Assembly (NCBI GenBank): GCA_000701725.1 | Contig: JNJQ01000006.1 | Location: 62,001 to 126,000, forward strand | DNA from: Erysipelotrichaceae bacterium NK3D112 | GTDB taxonomy: Bacteria; Bacillota_I; Bacilli_A; Erysipelotrichales; Erysipelotrichaceae | DNA: 64,000 nt | Reading direction: 5' to 3' | Shown here: piece by piece, positions 1-8,198 of the stretch | How the letters are laid out: each line of letters begins with the position of its first letter | How positions within the stretch are numbered: position 1 is the first letter of the stretch | The notes under the pieces: generated by a model | What the model was told of the DNA's origin: nothing | Databases searched by the model: none | Seen by the model: only the letters and a program-made list of their open reading frames with translations | Translations under genes and position numbers: made by a program

Positions 1-89
1 TATATGGGTGTGTCAGGGAAGCACGGTATTTTAATATTCTGTTAAACTGAGATCGTGTTCAGAATGCAAGGTCAAAGTGAGTGATACTT

Positions 90-98
90 TGATATAAT
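90..98 (+). promoter_or_regulatory. Extended -10 promoter element of the first gene
   Basis: TGaTATAAT lies just upstream of the ribosome binding site GGAGG (104-108). No good -35 is visible at 16-18 bp, so an extended -10 promoter is inferred. Confidence 0.5.
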
Positions 99-115
99 CA
101 TCTGGAGGTGTGCAC

Positions 116-1981
116 ATGAAAAGATGGATATCAGCCTGTATGGCTCTGGCGATGATTGCGGCCGGAACAGACAGCTTATATATAGAAACAAAAGCAGACT
201 CCGAAGAAGTGAGAATTCTCTTCACGCATGATCTGCGTGACCATATTGAAGAAGTGAAAACCCTGAATGAGGAAAACGCGGTTGTCTACAGCGGCGGTTA
301 TGAATATCTCGCGACGGCACTGGATGAATACCGCACGGAACAGACAGTTCTGCTGGATGCGGGCAACTTCTCAGCCGGTACAATGTACGCGTCGCTCAAT
401 TCAACAAAAGCGCCTGATCTGACCCTGATGAGCCGGATGGGCTATGACGCGGTTGGTGTGGGTCTTGACGATTTCACCTATGGCGTAGGAATGTTCGGGG
501 AAATGCTGAGTGCAGCGCAAAGCCATCCGTCCCTGCTTCTCTCCAATTTCACTTCAGGCGCAGGCAATGCGGCCTTTGAGGAAGGCTGGAGTGCGGCGGA
601 AGGCAGCGCATATACATTGATTGAATCCGGCGGATATCAGATCGGCGTGTTCGCGCTTTGTGAGCCTGATGAGGCCTTCGGGGAAGGCGCACCGATCGTC
701 ATCACTGATCCGCTTGCAGCTGCAGCAGAGGCAGCCGAAGCGCTGAAACAGCAGGGGGCGGATTACATCATCTGCCTTTACAGCACGGATGAGGATGACT
801 TTGAAGAGCTATGCAATGCGGCATCCATCGACCTGATTATTGCCGGGGGAAATCACACGGCGACAGAGAAATACCGCAAGCAGGGAAACACCCTGATTGT
901 GTCAAGCGATCCTTACGGAACATCCTTCGGTGTTCTTGATATTGATCCCTCATCAAAGAATGTGAAGAACTTTGAGATCGTACCGGTATCCTCATCGCTG
1001 TATGAGGCTTCCTACGGTATCAGTGAAACAATGAGCGCATATCAGTCTGAAATCAGTGAGACTGTCATGCGCAGATTCAGCCTGAATCAGAACCCGGTCT
1101 TCCGGGCAGGCTATTCCCTGACCACTTACGGACGTACCCAGTCGGGAAAAGCCTATGCGGAAGCGGCGGATCTTCTGACGGATTCGATGATCGAAGCCTA
1201 TGACGCACCGGAATCCGATGAGGCAAAGGCAGTCAGCATCATCACCGAAGGCATGGCGACAGGAACCATCCTGGAGGGCAATGTCAGCGCCAATGATCTG
1301 TTCTCAATGGCTTACAAAGGCATGGGAACAGACGGCATTCCGGGATACAATCTCTTGCATGTCTATATGCGGGGCAGCGATCTGATGACATTGTGTGAGA
1401 TGGATCTGATTCTCCACGATGACAATTCTTTGGAAAAATTCCATTTCGGCAGAATGTATTATGAATATTCCATGAACCGTCCGGTGACCAACCGGGTCAT
1501 CGACGTCTTTACGGAAGAAGCTGACGGCTATTACATCGCCGCCACAGCTGACAGACTGTATCCGGTCATCACCACATCGGATATTCTCGCATCCATTCCG
1601 CAGATGCTCATCGACAGCGGCGTGAGCGGGGAATGCAATGTCTATGATGAAACCGGTACTCCGGTAAGCGACTTTGATGTCATGACCATCCGCAACGGGG
1701 ACGGGGCGGCGGTCAAGCTCTGGTCGGCCATTTCCTACTATGCGGCGCATTTTGAAAGAGGAAGGGACGGCATTGACGATCTTCCCGAAACATATAAAAA
1801 AGCAAGGAAGCAGCGCACAAAAACATCGTCGCTGAATGTGATCAAACTGTTCAAGCATGCCAACCGGGCAACCTTTGATTTCTATGCGAAGGCGGTTGCT
1901 ATACCGGTTGCCGTACTGGTTGGTCTGAACGTGCTGGTGTGGCTGATCAATCTCAAAAAAAAGAAAGAAACGAACGCCTGA
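116..1981 (+). CDS. Membrane-anchored 5'-nucleotidase-like protein with altered metal site
   Basis: The protein has 621 residues. The ATG at 116 is chosen because GGAGG ends 7 nt before it; an in-frame GTG at 110 would overlap that site. Residues 1-27 form a signal peptide. The next region follows the UshA/5'-nucleotidase order: a metallophosphatase-like domain, then a C-terminal nucleotidase domain. A hydrophobic segment near residues 588-612 followed by KKKK should anchor it facing outward. The metal-binding motifs are all changed: the usual D-x-H is D39-L-R, the GD of the second motif is GN, and GNH(D/E) is GLDD. One GGNHT remnant of GHSHT remains. The fold is therefore recognisable, but normal dinuclear-metal hydrolysis is doubtful. 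It may be a binding protein or a pseudo-enzyme. Confidence 0.75.
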   Translation: MKRWISACMALAMIAAGTDSLYIETKADSEEVRILFTHDLRDHIEEVKTLNEENAVVYSGGYEYLATALDEYRTEQTVLLDAGNFSAGTMYASLNSTKAPDLTLMSRMGYDAVGVGLDDFTYGVGMFGEMLSAAQSHPSLLLSNFTSGAGNAAFEEGWSAAEGSAYTLIESGGYQIGVFALCEPDEAFGEGAPIVITDPLAAAAEAAEALKQQGADYIICLYSTDEDDFEELCNAASIDLIIAGGNHTATEKYRKQGNTLIVSSDPYGTSFGVLDIDPSSKNVKNFEIVPVSSSLYEASYGISETMSAYQSEISETVMRRFSLNQNPVFRAGYSLTTYGRTQSGKAYAEAADLLTDSMIEAYDAPESDEAKAVSIITEGMATGTILEGNVSANDLFSMAYKGMGTDGIPGYNLLHVYMRGSDLMTLCEMDLILHDDNSLEKFHFGRMYYEYSMNRPVTNRVIDVFTEEADGYYIAATADRLYPVITTSDILASIPQMLIDSGVSGECNVYDETGTPVSDFDVMTIRNGDGAAVKLWSAISYYAAHFERGRDGIDDLPETYKKARKQRTKTSSLNVIKLFKHANRATFDFYAKAVAIPVAVLVGLNVLVWLINLKKKKETNA

Positions 1982-2001
1982 CGCATGCGTCATGCTATAC
2001 T
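1979..2001 (+). promoter_or_regulatory. 14-bp palindrome plus extended -10 upstream of telA
   Basis: TGACGCATGCGTCA (1979-1992) is a perfect palindrome that begins at the stop codon of the preceding gene. It directly abuts TGcTATACT (-10 at 1996-2001). Its position in the -35/spacer region suits an operator, but the binding protein is unknown. Confidence 0.5.
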
Positions 2002-2039
2002 GATTCTGAAGACAATCATAGAAAAGTAAGGAGTTTATC

Positions 2040-3254
2040 ATGAGCGAAATGAACAATAATCAACAGGAAACTCAGGCACAGGTTCAGGAAGAACCCACCA
2101 TCACGCTGACACTGACTCCCGATGAAGTCGCGGCTGAGAACGAGAAAAAACTGAACGAGCTTGAACAGAAACAGGAAGCGGTACCGGAAAAGGATCCCCT
2201 TGAGGAGATGGCACTGAGCCCGGCTGAGCGCAAGACCATCGATGACTTCTCCAAGAAGATCGACATCACCGAATCCAATACCATTCTTCAGTATGGCTCC
2301 GCAGCCCAGAAGAAAGTTACAGATTTCTCCAACACAGCGCTGCAGAATGTCCGTACAAAAGACCTCGGAGAGATCGGTTCCCTGTTAAGCAATCTGGTTG
2401 TCGAACTGAAGACCACCGATGATTCCCAGGACAATAAGGGTTTCTTCAGCGGCCTCTTCGGCAAGGGCAAGGACAAGGTTACAGAGTACAAGGCAAAGTA
2501 TGACAAGGCGGAAGTCAATGTTGAAAAGATTGCCGGTATCCTGGAAGATCATCAGATCACCCTGCTGAAAGATATCGCTCTGCTTGATGAACTGTATGAG
2601 CGCAACGCCACAAACACAAAGGAACTGTCCATGTACATCCTGGCCGGCAAGAAGAAGCTCAAGGATGTCCGTGAGAATGAACTTCCCGCGCTGATCAAAA
2701 AGGCAAAGGAATCCAACCTGCCCGAAGATGCGCAGGCTGCCAATGATCTCGAACAGGCATGCGTCAGATTTGAGAAGAAACTCTATGACCTGGAACTGAC
2801 AAGACAGGTTTCCATCCAGATGGGACCGCAGATCCGTCTGGTTCAGAACAATGACACACTGATGACCGAGAAGATTCAGAGCACCCTGGTCAACACCATC
2901 CCGCTCTGGAAGAACCAGATTGTTCTCTCACTCGGTATTGAGCATTCGAAGCAGGCGATGGAAGCGGAGCGCGAAGTCACCAACATGACCAACGATCTGC
3001 TCAAGAAAAATGCGGAAACCCTGCATCAGGCAACCATCGATGTGGCAAAGGAAAGCGAAAGAGGCATCGTCGATATCGAAACTCTCCAGCATACCAACGA
3101 GCAGCTCATCTCCACTCTTGATGAAGTTCTGCAGATCCAGAAGGAAGGCCACGAGAAGCGTGAGGCTGCCGAGCTCGAACTCAGAAGAATCGAGAACCAG
3201 CTCACCAGCAAGCTTCTGGAAATCAACAACGAAAGAGACATCACAAAACGTTAA
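2040..3254 (+). CDS. telA: TelA-family toxic anion resistance protein
   Basis: The protein has 404 residues, typical for the TelA/KlaA family (PF05816). It has an acidic, low-complexity N-terminus (about 1-60) followed by a long, mostly helical, charged body with coiled-coil character and no membrane segment. A TAAGGAG site lies about 6 nt before the ATG. The family is linked to tellurite and cell-envelope antibiotic resistance, but its biochemical role is not established. It has its own promoter and a strong terminator, so it is probably monocistronic. The identification rests on overall sequence character and length; the function in this organism is inferred. Confidence 0.8.
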   Translation: MSEMNNNQQETQAQVQEEPTITLTLTPDEVAAENEKKLNELEQKQEAVPEKDPLEEMALSPAERKTIDDFSKKIDITESNTILQYGSAAQKKVTDFSNTALQNVRTKDLGEIGSLLSNLVVELKTTDDSQDNKGFFSGLFGKGKDKVTEYKAKYDKAEVNVEKIAGILEDHQITLLKDIALLDELYERNATNTKELSMYILAGKKKLKDVRENELPALIKKAKESNLPEDAQAANDLEQACVRFEKKLYDLELTRQVSIQMGPQIRLVQNNDTLMTEKIQSTLVNTIPLWKNQIVLSLGIEHSKQAMEAEREVTNMTNDLLKKNAETLHQATIDVAKESERGIVDIETLQHTNEQLISTLDEVLQIQKEGHEKREAAELELRRIENQLTSKLLEINNERDITKR

Positions 3255-3264
3255 ACAAATGAAT

Positions 3265-3299
3265 ATCAGCCTGCGGAATTTTTCCGCAGGCTGATTGCT
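3265..3299 (+). terminator. Rho-independent terminator after telA
   Basis: A 14-bp perfect stem (3265-3278 with 3282-3295) closes a 3-nt loop. The T-tract after it is weak. Confidence 0.75.
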
Positions 3300-3317
3300 T
3301 TAAAAGGAAATACAGAA

Positions 3318-3731
3318 ATGAAATACAAAAATATTATTCTTGTTCTGATCATGCATGCGGTTTCGTGGGTCATCGGAACGGCTGTATCCGAAACAGCTCT
3401 TATTCCGGGGGAGACCGTAAAACTGACTGTGACCGGGCTGATCATTCTTGCCGTATACGCGGCGGGCATCTTATATATCGCGCTTCAGAGTGAGAAAAAT
3501 GAACTGACCTTCATTGAGATCTGGAAGATCTGTCTGCTTGCGGTGTTCGCTCTGGTCCGTTTCACAAACGGTTCTCACGGTGTATTTGCAGCATTTGTGT
3601 TCCTGGGTCCGTTCCGTCCGCTGATCACGGTAAATCTGAAACGGGCGTTTCTGATGACAGCCGGACTTCTCATCGCTGAAACAGTGACAGAGATGTTTCT
3701 GCTTAACCGCAATAACAGCAAACCCGCATAG
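3318..3731 (+). CDS. Small integral membrane protein, function unknown
   Basis: The protein has 137 residues and is dominated by hydrophobic stretches at about 5-25, 37-57, 68-88 and 104-124, so three or four membrane segments are likely. AAAAGGAAA precedes the ATG. There are few charged residues outside the loops. I recognise no family. It stands between telA and a methyltransferase, all on the same strand, with about 70 bp to the next gene. A phosphate-starvation or holin-like role cannot be argued from the sequence. It is a real gene by ribosome site, start and membrane pattern, but the function is open. Confidence 0.6.
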   Translation: MKYKNIILVLIMHAVSWVIGTAVSETALIPGETVKLTVTGLIILAVYAAGILYIALQSEKNELTFIEIWKICLLAVFALVRFTNGSHGVFAAFVFLGPFRPLITVNLKRAFLMTAGLLIAETVTEMFLLNRNNSKPA

Positions 3732-3800
3732 AAAAAGAAGCCTGAAACATGAGATGTGTTCCGGGCTGATTTATTTAAGAGACGCATAAAGGATATACAT

Positions 3801-4598
3801 ATGGAAATTATTGACAAACGGATCGATGGCGGAAAGGCCTTTGATTGGGGGAGAACCTCCGCAGATTATGCAAAGTACAGAGATATTTACCCGGAAGAGT
3901 TCTATCAGAGGATTGTGAACAGAGGACTTTGTACTGAGGGACAGAATGTGCTGGATCTTGGCACCGGCACCGGGGTACTGCCGCGCAATATGTTTCGCTT
4001 TGGCGCAAAGTGGACCGGCATTGATATCTCGGAAGAACAGATTGAACAGGCAAAACAGATGGCACGGGCGGAGAATATGCAGATTGATTTTCAGGCTGCC
4101 GCGGCCGAAGAAATCCGGTTTGCGGACGAATCCTTCGATATCGTGACCGCTTGTCAGTGCTTCTGGTATTTTGACCACGCAAAGCTCAGCCCCATCCTGG
4201 CGCGGATTCTGAAACCGGAAGGAAAGCTGGTTGTGCTGTTTATGGCCTGGCTGCCGTATGAGGATACAATCGCAAAGGCAAGTGAGGACCTGGTTCTGAA
4301 ATACAATCCAAAATGGACAGGATACGGTGAAACAAAGCATCCGATTCATATACGGCAGGCGGTATTGGATTATTTCGAACCTGTAGAACATGAAGAATAC
4401 GATCTCTCTGTCCCGTTTACAAGGGAAAGCTGGCACGGAAGGATGCGTGCATGCCGGGGCGTCGGTGCTTCTTTGAATGCGGAAGAACTGGCAGGATGGG
4501 AAACAGAACACCGTGAGCTTCTTGGGACAATTGCACCGGAAGAGTTCTCGATTCATCATTACGCCGCAATTGCCGTTCTGAAGAAAAGAGCTCTCTGA
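3801..4598 (+). CDS. Class I SAM-dependent methyltransferase
   Basis: The protein has 265 residues. The start at 3801 is preferred because AAAGGA lies about 8 nt upstream; an earlier in-frame start at 3756 has no such site. Motif I is VLDLGTGTG, followed by an acidic residue in the second strand (TGIDIS). The post-motif segment FDIVTACQCFWYFD is typical of the UbiE/Methyltransf_11 group. The C-terminal third is less conserved and probably sets the substrate. No neighbour points to a pathway, so the methyl acceptor is unknown. It could act on a small metabolite or lipid rather than on RNA. Confidence 0.8.
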   Translation: MEIIDKRIDGGKAFDWGRTSADYAKYRDIYPEEFYQRIVNRGLCTEGQNVLDLGTGTGVLPRNMFRFGAKWTGIDISEEQIEQAKQMARAENMQIDFQAAAAEEIRFADESFDIVTACQCFWYFDHAKLSPILARILKPEGKLVVLFMAWLPYEDTIAKASEDLVLKYNPKWTGYGETKHPIHIRQAVLDYFEPVEHEEYDLSVPFTRESWHGRMRACRGVGASLNAEELAGWETEHRELLGTIAPEEFSIHHYAAIAVLKKRAL

Positions 4599-4642
4599 AA
4601 AATGCTGCTTACTGAAGCAGTCTGTTTCTGTGACTGCGGAAC

Positions 4643-4667
4643 AAAAAAAGAACGGTTGACCCGTTCT
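4643..4667 (-). terminator. Terminator of the cold-shock gene
   Basis: A 7-bp stem (4649-4655 with 4661-4667) is followed on the minus strand by a run of seven T. It may also stop readthrough from the methyltransferase gene. Confidence 0.75.
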
Positions 4668-4690
4668 GTTTGCCACATTATTAGTACTGA

Positions 4691-4891
4691 TTAAAGTTTT
4701 ACAACATTACCAGCCTGAGGACCGCGGTCGCTCTCGGTAATGTCAAATGTGACAGCCTGTCCCTCATCAAGAGTTTTGAAGCCTTCACCCTGAATTGCGG
4801 AGTAATGAACGAATACGTCTTTTCCTTCGTCAGTTGTGATGAATCCATAGCCCTTTTCAGCGTTGAACCACTTAACCTTTCCCGTTGCCAT
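4691..4891 (-). CDS. Cold-shock protein, CspA/CspB family
   Basis: The 66-residue protein is a single cold-shock domain. It shows the RNP1-like KGYGFIT and RNP2-like VFVHY motifs that bind single-stranded RNA or DNA, plus the conserved start GKVKWFN. It is an RNA chaperone that melts secondary structure and acts in the cytoplasm. It is divergent from metG and has its own promoter about 60-90 bp upstream, leaving a leader that could be temperature-responsive. The AAAGGGAG ribosome site sits about 13 nt from the ATG, which is rather long. Several Csp paralogues are usual in Bacillota, so the exact orthologue cannot be named. Confidence 0.95.
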   Translation of the reverse strand: MATGKVKWFNAEKGYGFITTDEGKDVFVHYSAIQGEGFKTLDEGQAVTFDITESDRGPQAGNVVKL

Positions 4892-4952
4892 TATTAGAAT
4901 GATACTCCCTTTCTATGTATTTCCGAGTTAAAGCGAGCTCGTATACATAATC

Positions 4953-4981
4953 ATCATATCCTTCCATGCCGTGAAATACAA
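4953..4981 (-). promoter_or_regulatory. Promoter of the cold-shock gene
   Basis: On the minus strand TTGTAT (4976-4981) is spaced 17 bp from TATGAT (4953-4958). A leader of about 55 nt follows. Confidence 0.55.
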
Positions 4982-5088
4982 GAAAAAACTGGGTTTGACA
5001 TAAGCGCCGGTAATGGTTCGAATGATGACAAAAACGGAATTTTATGGCTTGAAAACTGCCTGTTTTACAGCTGAAATCATGATTTGTC

Positions 5089-5117
5089 TTTGCAAAAATA
5101 TACGGCTGAAATATAAT
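5089..5117 (+). promoter_or_regulatory. Promoter of the metG T-box transcript
   Basis: TTTGCA (5089-5094), 17 bp, TATAAT (5112-5117), immediately upstream of the T-box leader. The 4892-5088 stretch otherwise holds only the cold-shock leader and promoter; I see no gene in it. Confidence 0.6.
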
Positions 5118-5124
5118 AGATAAA

Positions 5125-5356
5125 GCGAAAGGCGATGACGGGAAGAGTAGTCCCGGGACAAGGATTTCAGAAAGCAGGCGGATGATGCGAGCCTGTATCC
5201 ATAACCGCGATGAAGATGGCCCCTGAGCCTGCTGTCTGAACAGTGCAGTAGGACAGCACGGAGACGTCCGTTATAACGTTTGAGAGGTTCTCCGTCAGGA
5301 GAACAAGAAAAAGGTGGTAACGCGTGCAAGACGTCCTTTCATTCGGGATGTCTTTT
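5125..5356 (+). promoter_or_regulatory. T-box riboswitch upstream of metG
   Basis: The leader has the hallmarks of a T-box. The stem I start reads GATGACGGGAAGAGTAG (about 5134-5150), an apical-loop motif resembling GGNTGNTGNGAGCC lies at 5180-5194, and the T-box core AAGGTGGTAACGCG is at 5311-5324. A terminator stem AGACGTCC/GGGATGTCT is followed by six T (5328-5356). An AUG at 5210-5212 is the likely methionine specifier; another lies at 5216-5218. The UGGU of the core can pair with the ACCA end of uncharged tRNA-Met, which has discriminator A. Uncharged tRNA is expected to promote antitermination. Confidence 0.9.
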
Positions 5357-5377
5357 TTATTCAAGGAGGTGCACACG

Positions 5378-7318
5378 ATGGAAAACAAAGGTCCTTATTA
5401 CATTACGACGGCGATTGCCTACGCAGCCGGAAAACCGCATATCGGCAACGTCTATGAAATCGTTCTGGCGGATGCGATTGCCCGTTACAAGAGATATGAC
5501 GGCTATGATGTCCGCTTCCAGACCGGTACCGATGAACACGGCCAGAAGGTTGAGCAGAGAGCGGAAGCTGCCGGCAAGACACCGAAGCAGTTCGTTGACG
5601 AGATTTCAGCTGTGATCAAAGAGCAGTTTGACTGCATGAACATTTCCTATGACAAGTTCATCCGCACAACCGATGACTATCATGAGAAGCAGATTCAGAA
5701 GATCTTCAAGAGACTCTATGATCAGGGCGATATCTACAAGGGAAAATACGAAGGTCTTTACTGTCAGGAGTGCGAAGCATTCTATACCAAGAGCCAGCTG
5801 ACCGAAGACGGCAGATGCCCGATCTGCGGCGGTGAGGTTCATCCGATGGACGAGGAAGCCTACTTCTTCAGAATGTCCAAATATGCGGACAGACTGATCA
5901 AATATATCGAGGATCATCCTCATTTCATTCAGCCGGAAAGCAGAAAGAATGAGATGCTGAACAACTTCCTGAGACCGGGTCTGCAGGATCTGTGCGTTTC
6001 CCGTACTTCCTTCAAGTGGGGCATTCCGGTTGACTTCGATCCCAAACATGTCGTCTACGTCTGGATTGACGCATTAAGCAACTATATCACCGGCCTTGGC
6101 TATGACGCGGACGGCAACAGTAGTGAATTATATAAGAAGTACTGGCCTGCGGATCTGCACCTGATCGGCAAGGACATTGTCCGCTTCCATACCATCTACT
6201 GGCCGATCATGTTAATGGCGCTGAATGAACCGCTTCCCAAGCAGGTCTTCGGCCACCCGTGGCTGCTCACCGGCGATTCCAAGATGTCCAAGTCCAAGGG
6301 CAACGTGATCTATGCGGATGATCTGGTCAGCCTGTTCGGGGTTGACGCGGTCAGATTCATCATGCTGCACGAGATGCCTTTCGCGCAGGATGGTCATGTC
6401 ACATATGACCTGATGATCGAAAGAATCAACAGCGATCTGGCAAACAACCTGGGCAACCTGGTCAACAGAACCCTGTCCATGCAGAACAAATACTTCAACG
6501 GCATCGTCGCCAACCCGCGCGAGGATATGCCGCTGGATGATGAGCTCAAGGAATACGCGCTCAACACCGTCACCAAGGTCAATGCGCATATGGATGAGCT
6601 GAGAGTGGCAGATGCCATCCAGGATATCCTGGATCTCTTCTCCCGCTGCAACAAGTACATTGATGAGACAATGCCCTGGGCGCTTGCCAAGGATCCGGAT
6701 CAGATCGGCAGACTGGCAACAGTTCTTTACAACCTGCTCGAATGCGTCCGTTTCGGCGGCGTTCTGTTAAGACCGTTCCTGCCGGATACAGCCGACAAGA
6801 TTCTCTGGTCTCTCAACACCATGGAAAAGGATACCGACTCCATCAAGGAATTCGGCATGCTGGAAACAGATATCCGCGTCACCGAGAAGCCGGAAATCCT
6901 CTTCGCAAGACTGAATGAAAAGGAAGTCATGGCGAAGGTTGCGGAAATCCAGAAGGTCTATCAGGCGGTCAAGAAGAAGGCGGCTGAAAAGAAGGCTGAA
7001 ATCGAACCGGCTGATTTCGACAAGATCGAACTCAGAGTCGGCAAGGTTCTCTCCTGTGAAAGACATCCGGCGGCGGACAAGCTGTTCGTGCTGAAGGTTG
7101 ATCTTGGCCAGGGAGATGTCAGACAGATCGTTTCCGGTCTGGCCCAGAGCTACACACCGGGTCAGGTCATGGGCAAGAATGTCGTCGTCATCACCAACCT
7201 CAAACCGGCAGTCATCAGAGGCATCGAGTCAAAGGGCATGCTGCTGGCAGGCAAGGATGAAAGACAGATCGCAGTAGTTGAAGTCAACGGACTTGAGCCC
7301 GGCACAAGAATTTCCTGA
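5378..7318 (+). CDS. metG: Methionyl-tRNA synthetase
   Basis: The protein has 646 residues and charges tRNA-Met with methionine using ATP. The start at 5378 follows AAGGAGGT by 7 nt. Order of features: the HIGH-type motif PHIGN (20-24), a zinc knuckle with CQEC near 128 and CPIC near 148, KMSKS near residue 302, the anticodon-binding helical domain, then a C-terminal EMAP/Trbp111-like tRNA-binding domain from about 546 that mediates dimerisation. This is the full-length form with a C-terminal extension, as in Bacillus. Expression is controlled by the T-box directly upstream. It is followed by its own terminator. Confidence 0.98.
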   Translation: MENKGPYYITTAIAYAAGKPHIGNVYEIVLADAIARYKRYDGYDVRFQTGTDEHGQKVEQRAEAAGKTPKQFVDEISAVIKEQFDCMNISYDKFIRTTDDYHEKQIQKIFKRLYDQGDIYKGKYEGLYCQECEAFYTKSQLTEDGRCPICGGEVHPMDEEAYFFRMSKYADRLIKYIEDHPHFIQPESRKNEMLNNFLRPGLQDLCVSRTSFKWGIPVDFDPKHVVYVWIDALSNYITGLGYDADGNSSELYKKYWPADLHLIGKDIVRFHTIYWPIMLMALNEPLPKQVFGHPWLLTGDSKMSKSKGNVIYADDLVSLFGVDAVRFIMLHEMPFAQDGHVTYDLMIERINSDLANNLGNLVNRTLSMQNKYFNGIVANPREDMPLDDELKEYALNTVTKVNAHMDELRVADAIQDILDLFSRCNKYIDETMPWALAKDPDQIGRLATVLYNLLECVRFGGVLLRPFLPDTADKILWSLNTMEKDTDSIKEFGMLETDIRVTEKPEILFARLNEKEVMAKVAEIQKVYQAVKKKAAEKKAEIEPADFDKIELRVGKVLSCERHPAADKLFVLKVDLGQGDVRQIVSGLAQSYTPGQVMGKNVVVITNLKPAVIRGIESKGMLLAGKDERQIAVVEVNGLEPGTRIS

Positions 7319-7322
7319 TATT

Positions 7323-7349
7323 GAAAAGCCGCATCGCGGCTTTTTCAAA
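7323..7349 (+). terminator. Terminator after metG
   Basis: Stem AAAAGCCGC (7324-7332) with GCGGCTTTT (7336-7344), 3-nt loop, T-rich downstream arm. Confidence 0.85.
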
Positions 7350-7364
7350 TGCCGCGAGGTTGTG

Positions 7365-7370
7365 TATACT
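7365..7370 (+). promoter_or_regulatory. -10 element of the NAD kinase gene
   Basis: TATACT preceded by TG lies 20 nt before the ATG, with a ribosome site between. No clear -35 is visible. Confidence 0.4.
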
Positions 7371-7389
7371 TATAGCAGTGAGGAAAGTT

Positions 7390-8175
7390 ATGAAAAAATT
7401 TAAGGTCACAGCGAGACCGGACGAACTGTCCGAAAAGCTGAAGCAGCGCACCATTGCGGATCTTACCGCCAACGGTTATGAATATGATGAGCTCTATCCC
7501 GACTACTGCTTTGTCATCGGCGGCGACGGAACATTCATCTATGCGGTTCATGAAATCATGCGCGCACACACGATCTCGCTGCGGGATATGAAATTCTACG
7601 GAATCCATACCGGGACCCTTGGCTTTTATACAGATTACCGCGATTCGGAATATGATGAATTCATTCAAACCTTCCTCGAAGGCAGATGCACCGAAGTGAA
7701 ATATCCGCTTCTGCAGGTTAATTATGCGGGAATCAAGCATAATGCGATCAATGAAATCCGGGTGGAAAACGCTGCGCGCACGCAGGTCATCGATGTTTAT
7801 GTCAACGGGCAGAAGTTTGAAACCTTCCGCGGAACCGGTCTCTGTGTGTGCACACAGCTGGGTTCCACCGCATATAACCGCTCGCTTGGCGGCGCGGTGA
7901 TCCAGGAAGGGCTTGATCTGATTGAACTGACCGAAATGGCAGGTATTCACCATTCCAAATTCCGTTCTCTGGAAGCGCCGATTGTCCTCAAAGGCGACAC
8001 CGAACTGGAATTCCGTTCCGCCTCGTTCAATGGAGCCGTGATCGGCTGCGATGCGGATGTCTATCATATTGACGATGTGAATTCGATTAAGATCTACATT
8101 GCGAAAACAACTGCTGTCCATATGCTCAGGGGCAGACAGGTATCCTATTTTGACAGGCTTAAGAGTCTGTTCTGA
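7390..8175 (+). CDS. nadK: NAD kinase
   Basis: The protein has 261 residues and phosphorylates NAD to NADP in the cytoplasm. The ATG at 7390 follows GAGGAAAG; the longer frame from 7321 would run through the metG terminator. Key motifs are GGDG in VIGGDGTF (about 43-49), the INEIRVE motif, and the TAYNRSLGG loop that binds the nucleotide. The length is normal for the short bacterial form. The next gene starts only 23 bp downstream, so the PTS-like membrane protein is probably cotranscribed. That is an unusual partner for NAD kinase. Confidence 0.95.
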   Translation: MKKFKVTARPDELSEKLKQRTIADLTANGYEYDELYPDYCFVIGGDGTFIYAVHEIMRAHTISLRDMKFYGIHTGTLGFYTDYRDSEYDEFIQTFLEGRCTEVKYPLLQVNYAGIKHNAINEIRVENAARTQVIDVYVNGQKFETFRGTGLCVCTQLGSTAYNRSLGGAVIQEGLDLIELTEMAGIHHSKFRSLEAPIVLKGDTELEFRSASFNGAVIGCDADVYHIDDVNSIKIYIAKTTAVHMLRGRQVSYFDRLKSLF

Positions 8176-8198
8176 GCTGAGTGATCCGAGGTAAGACA

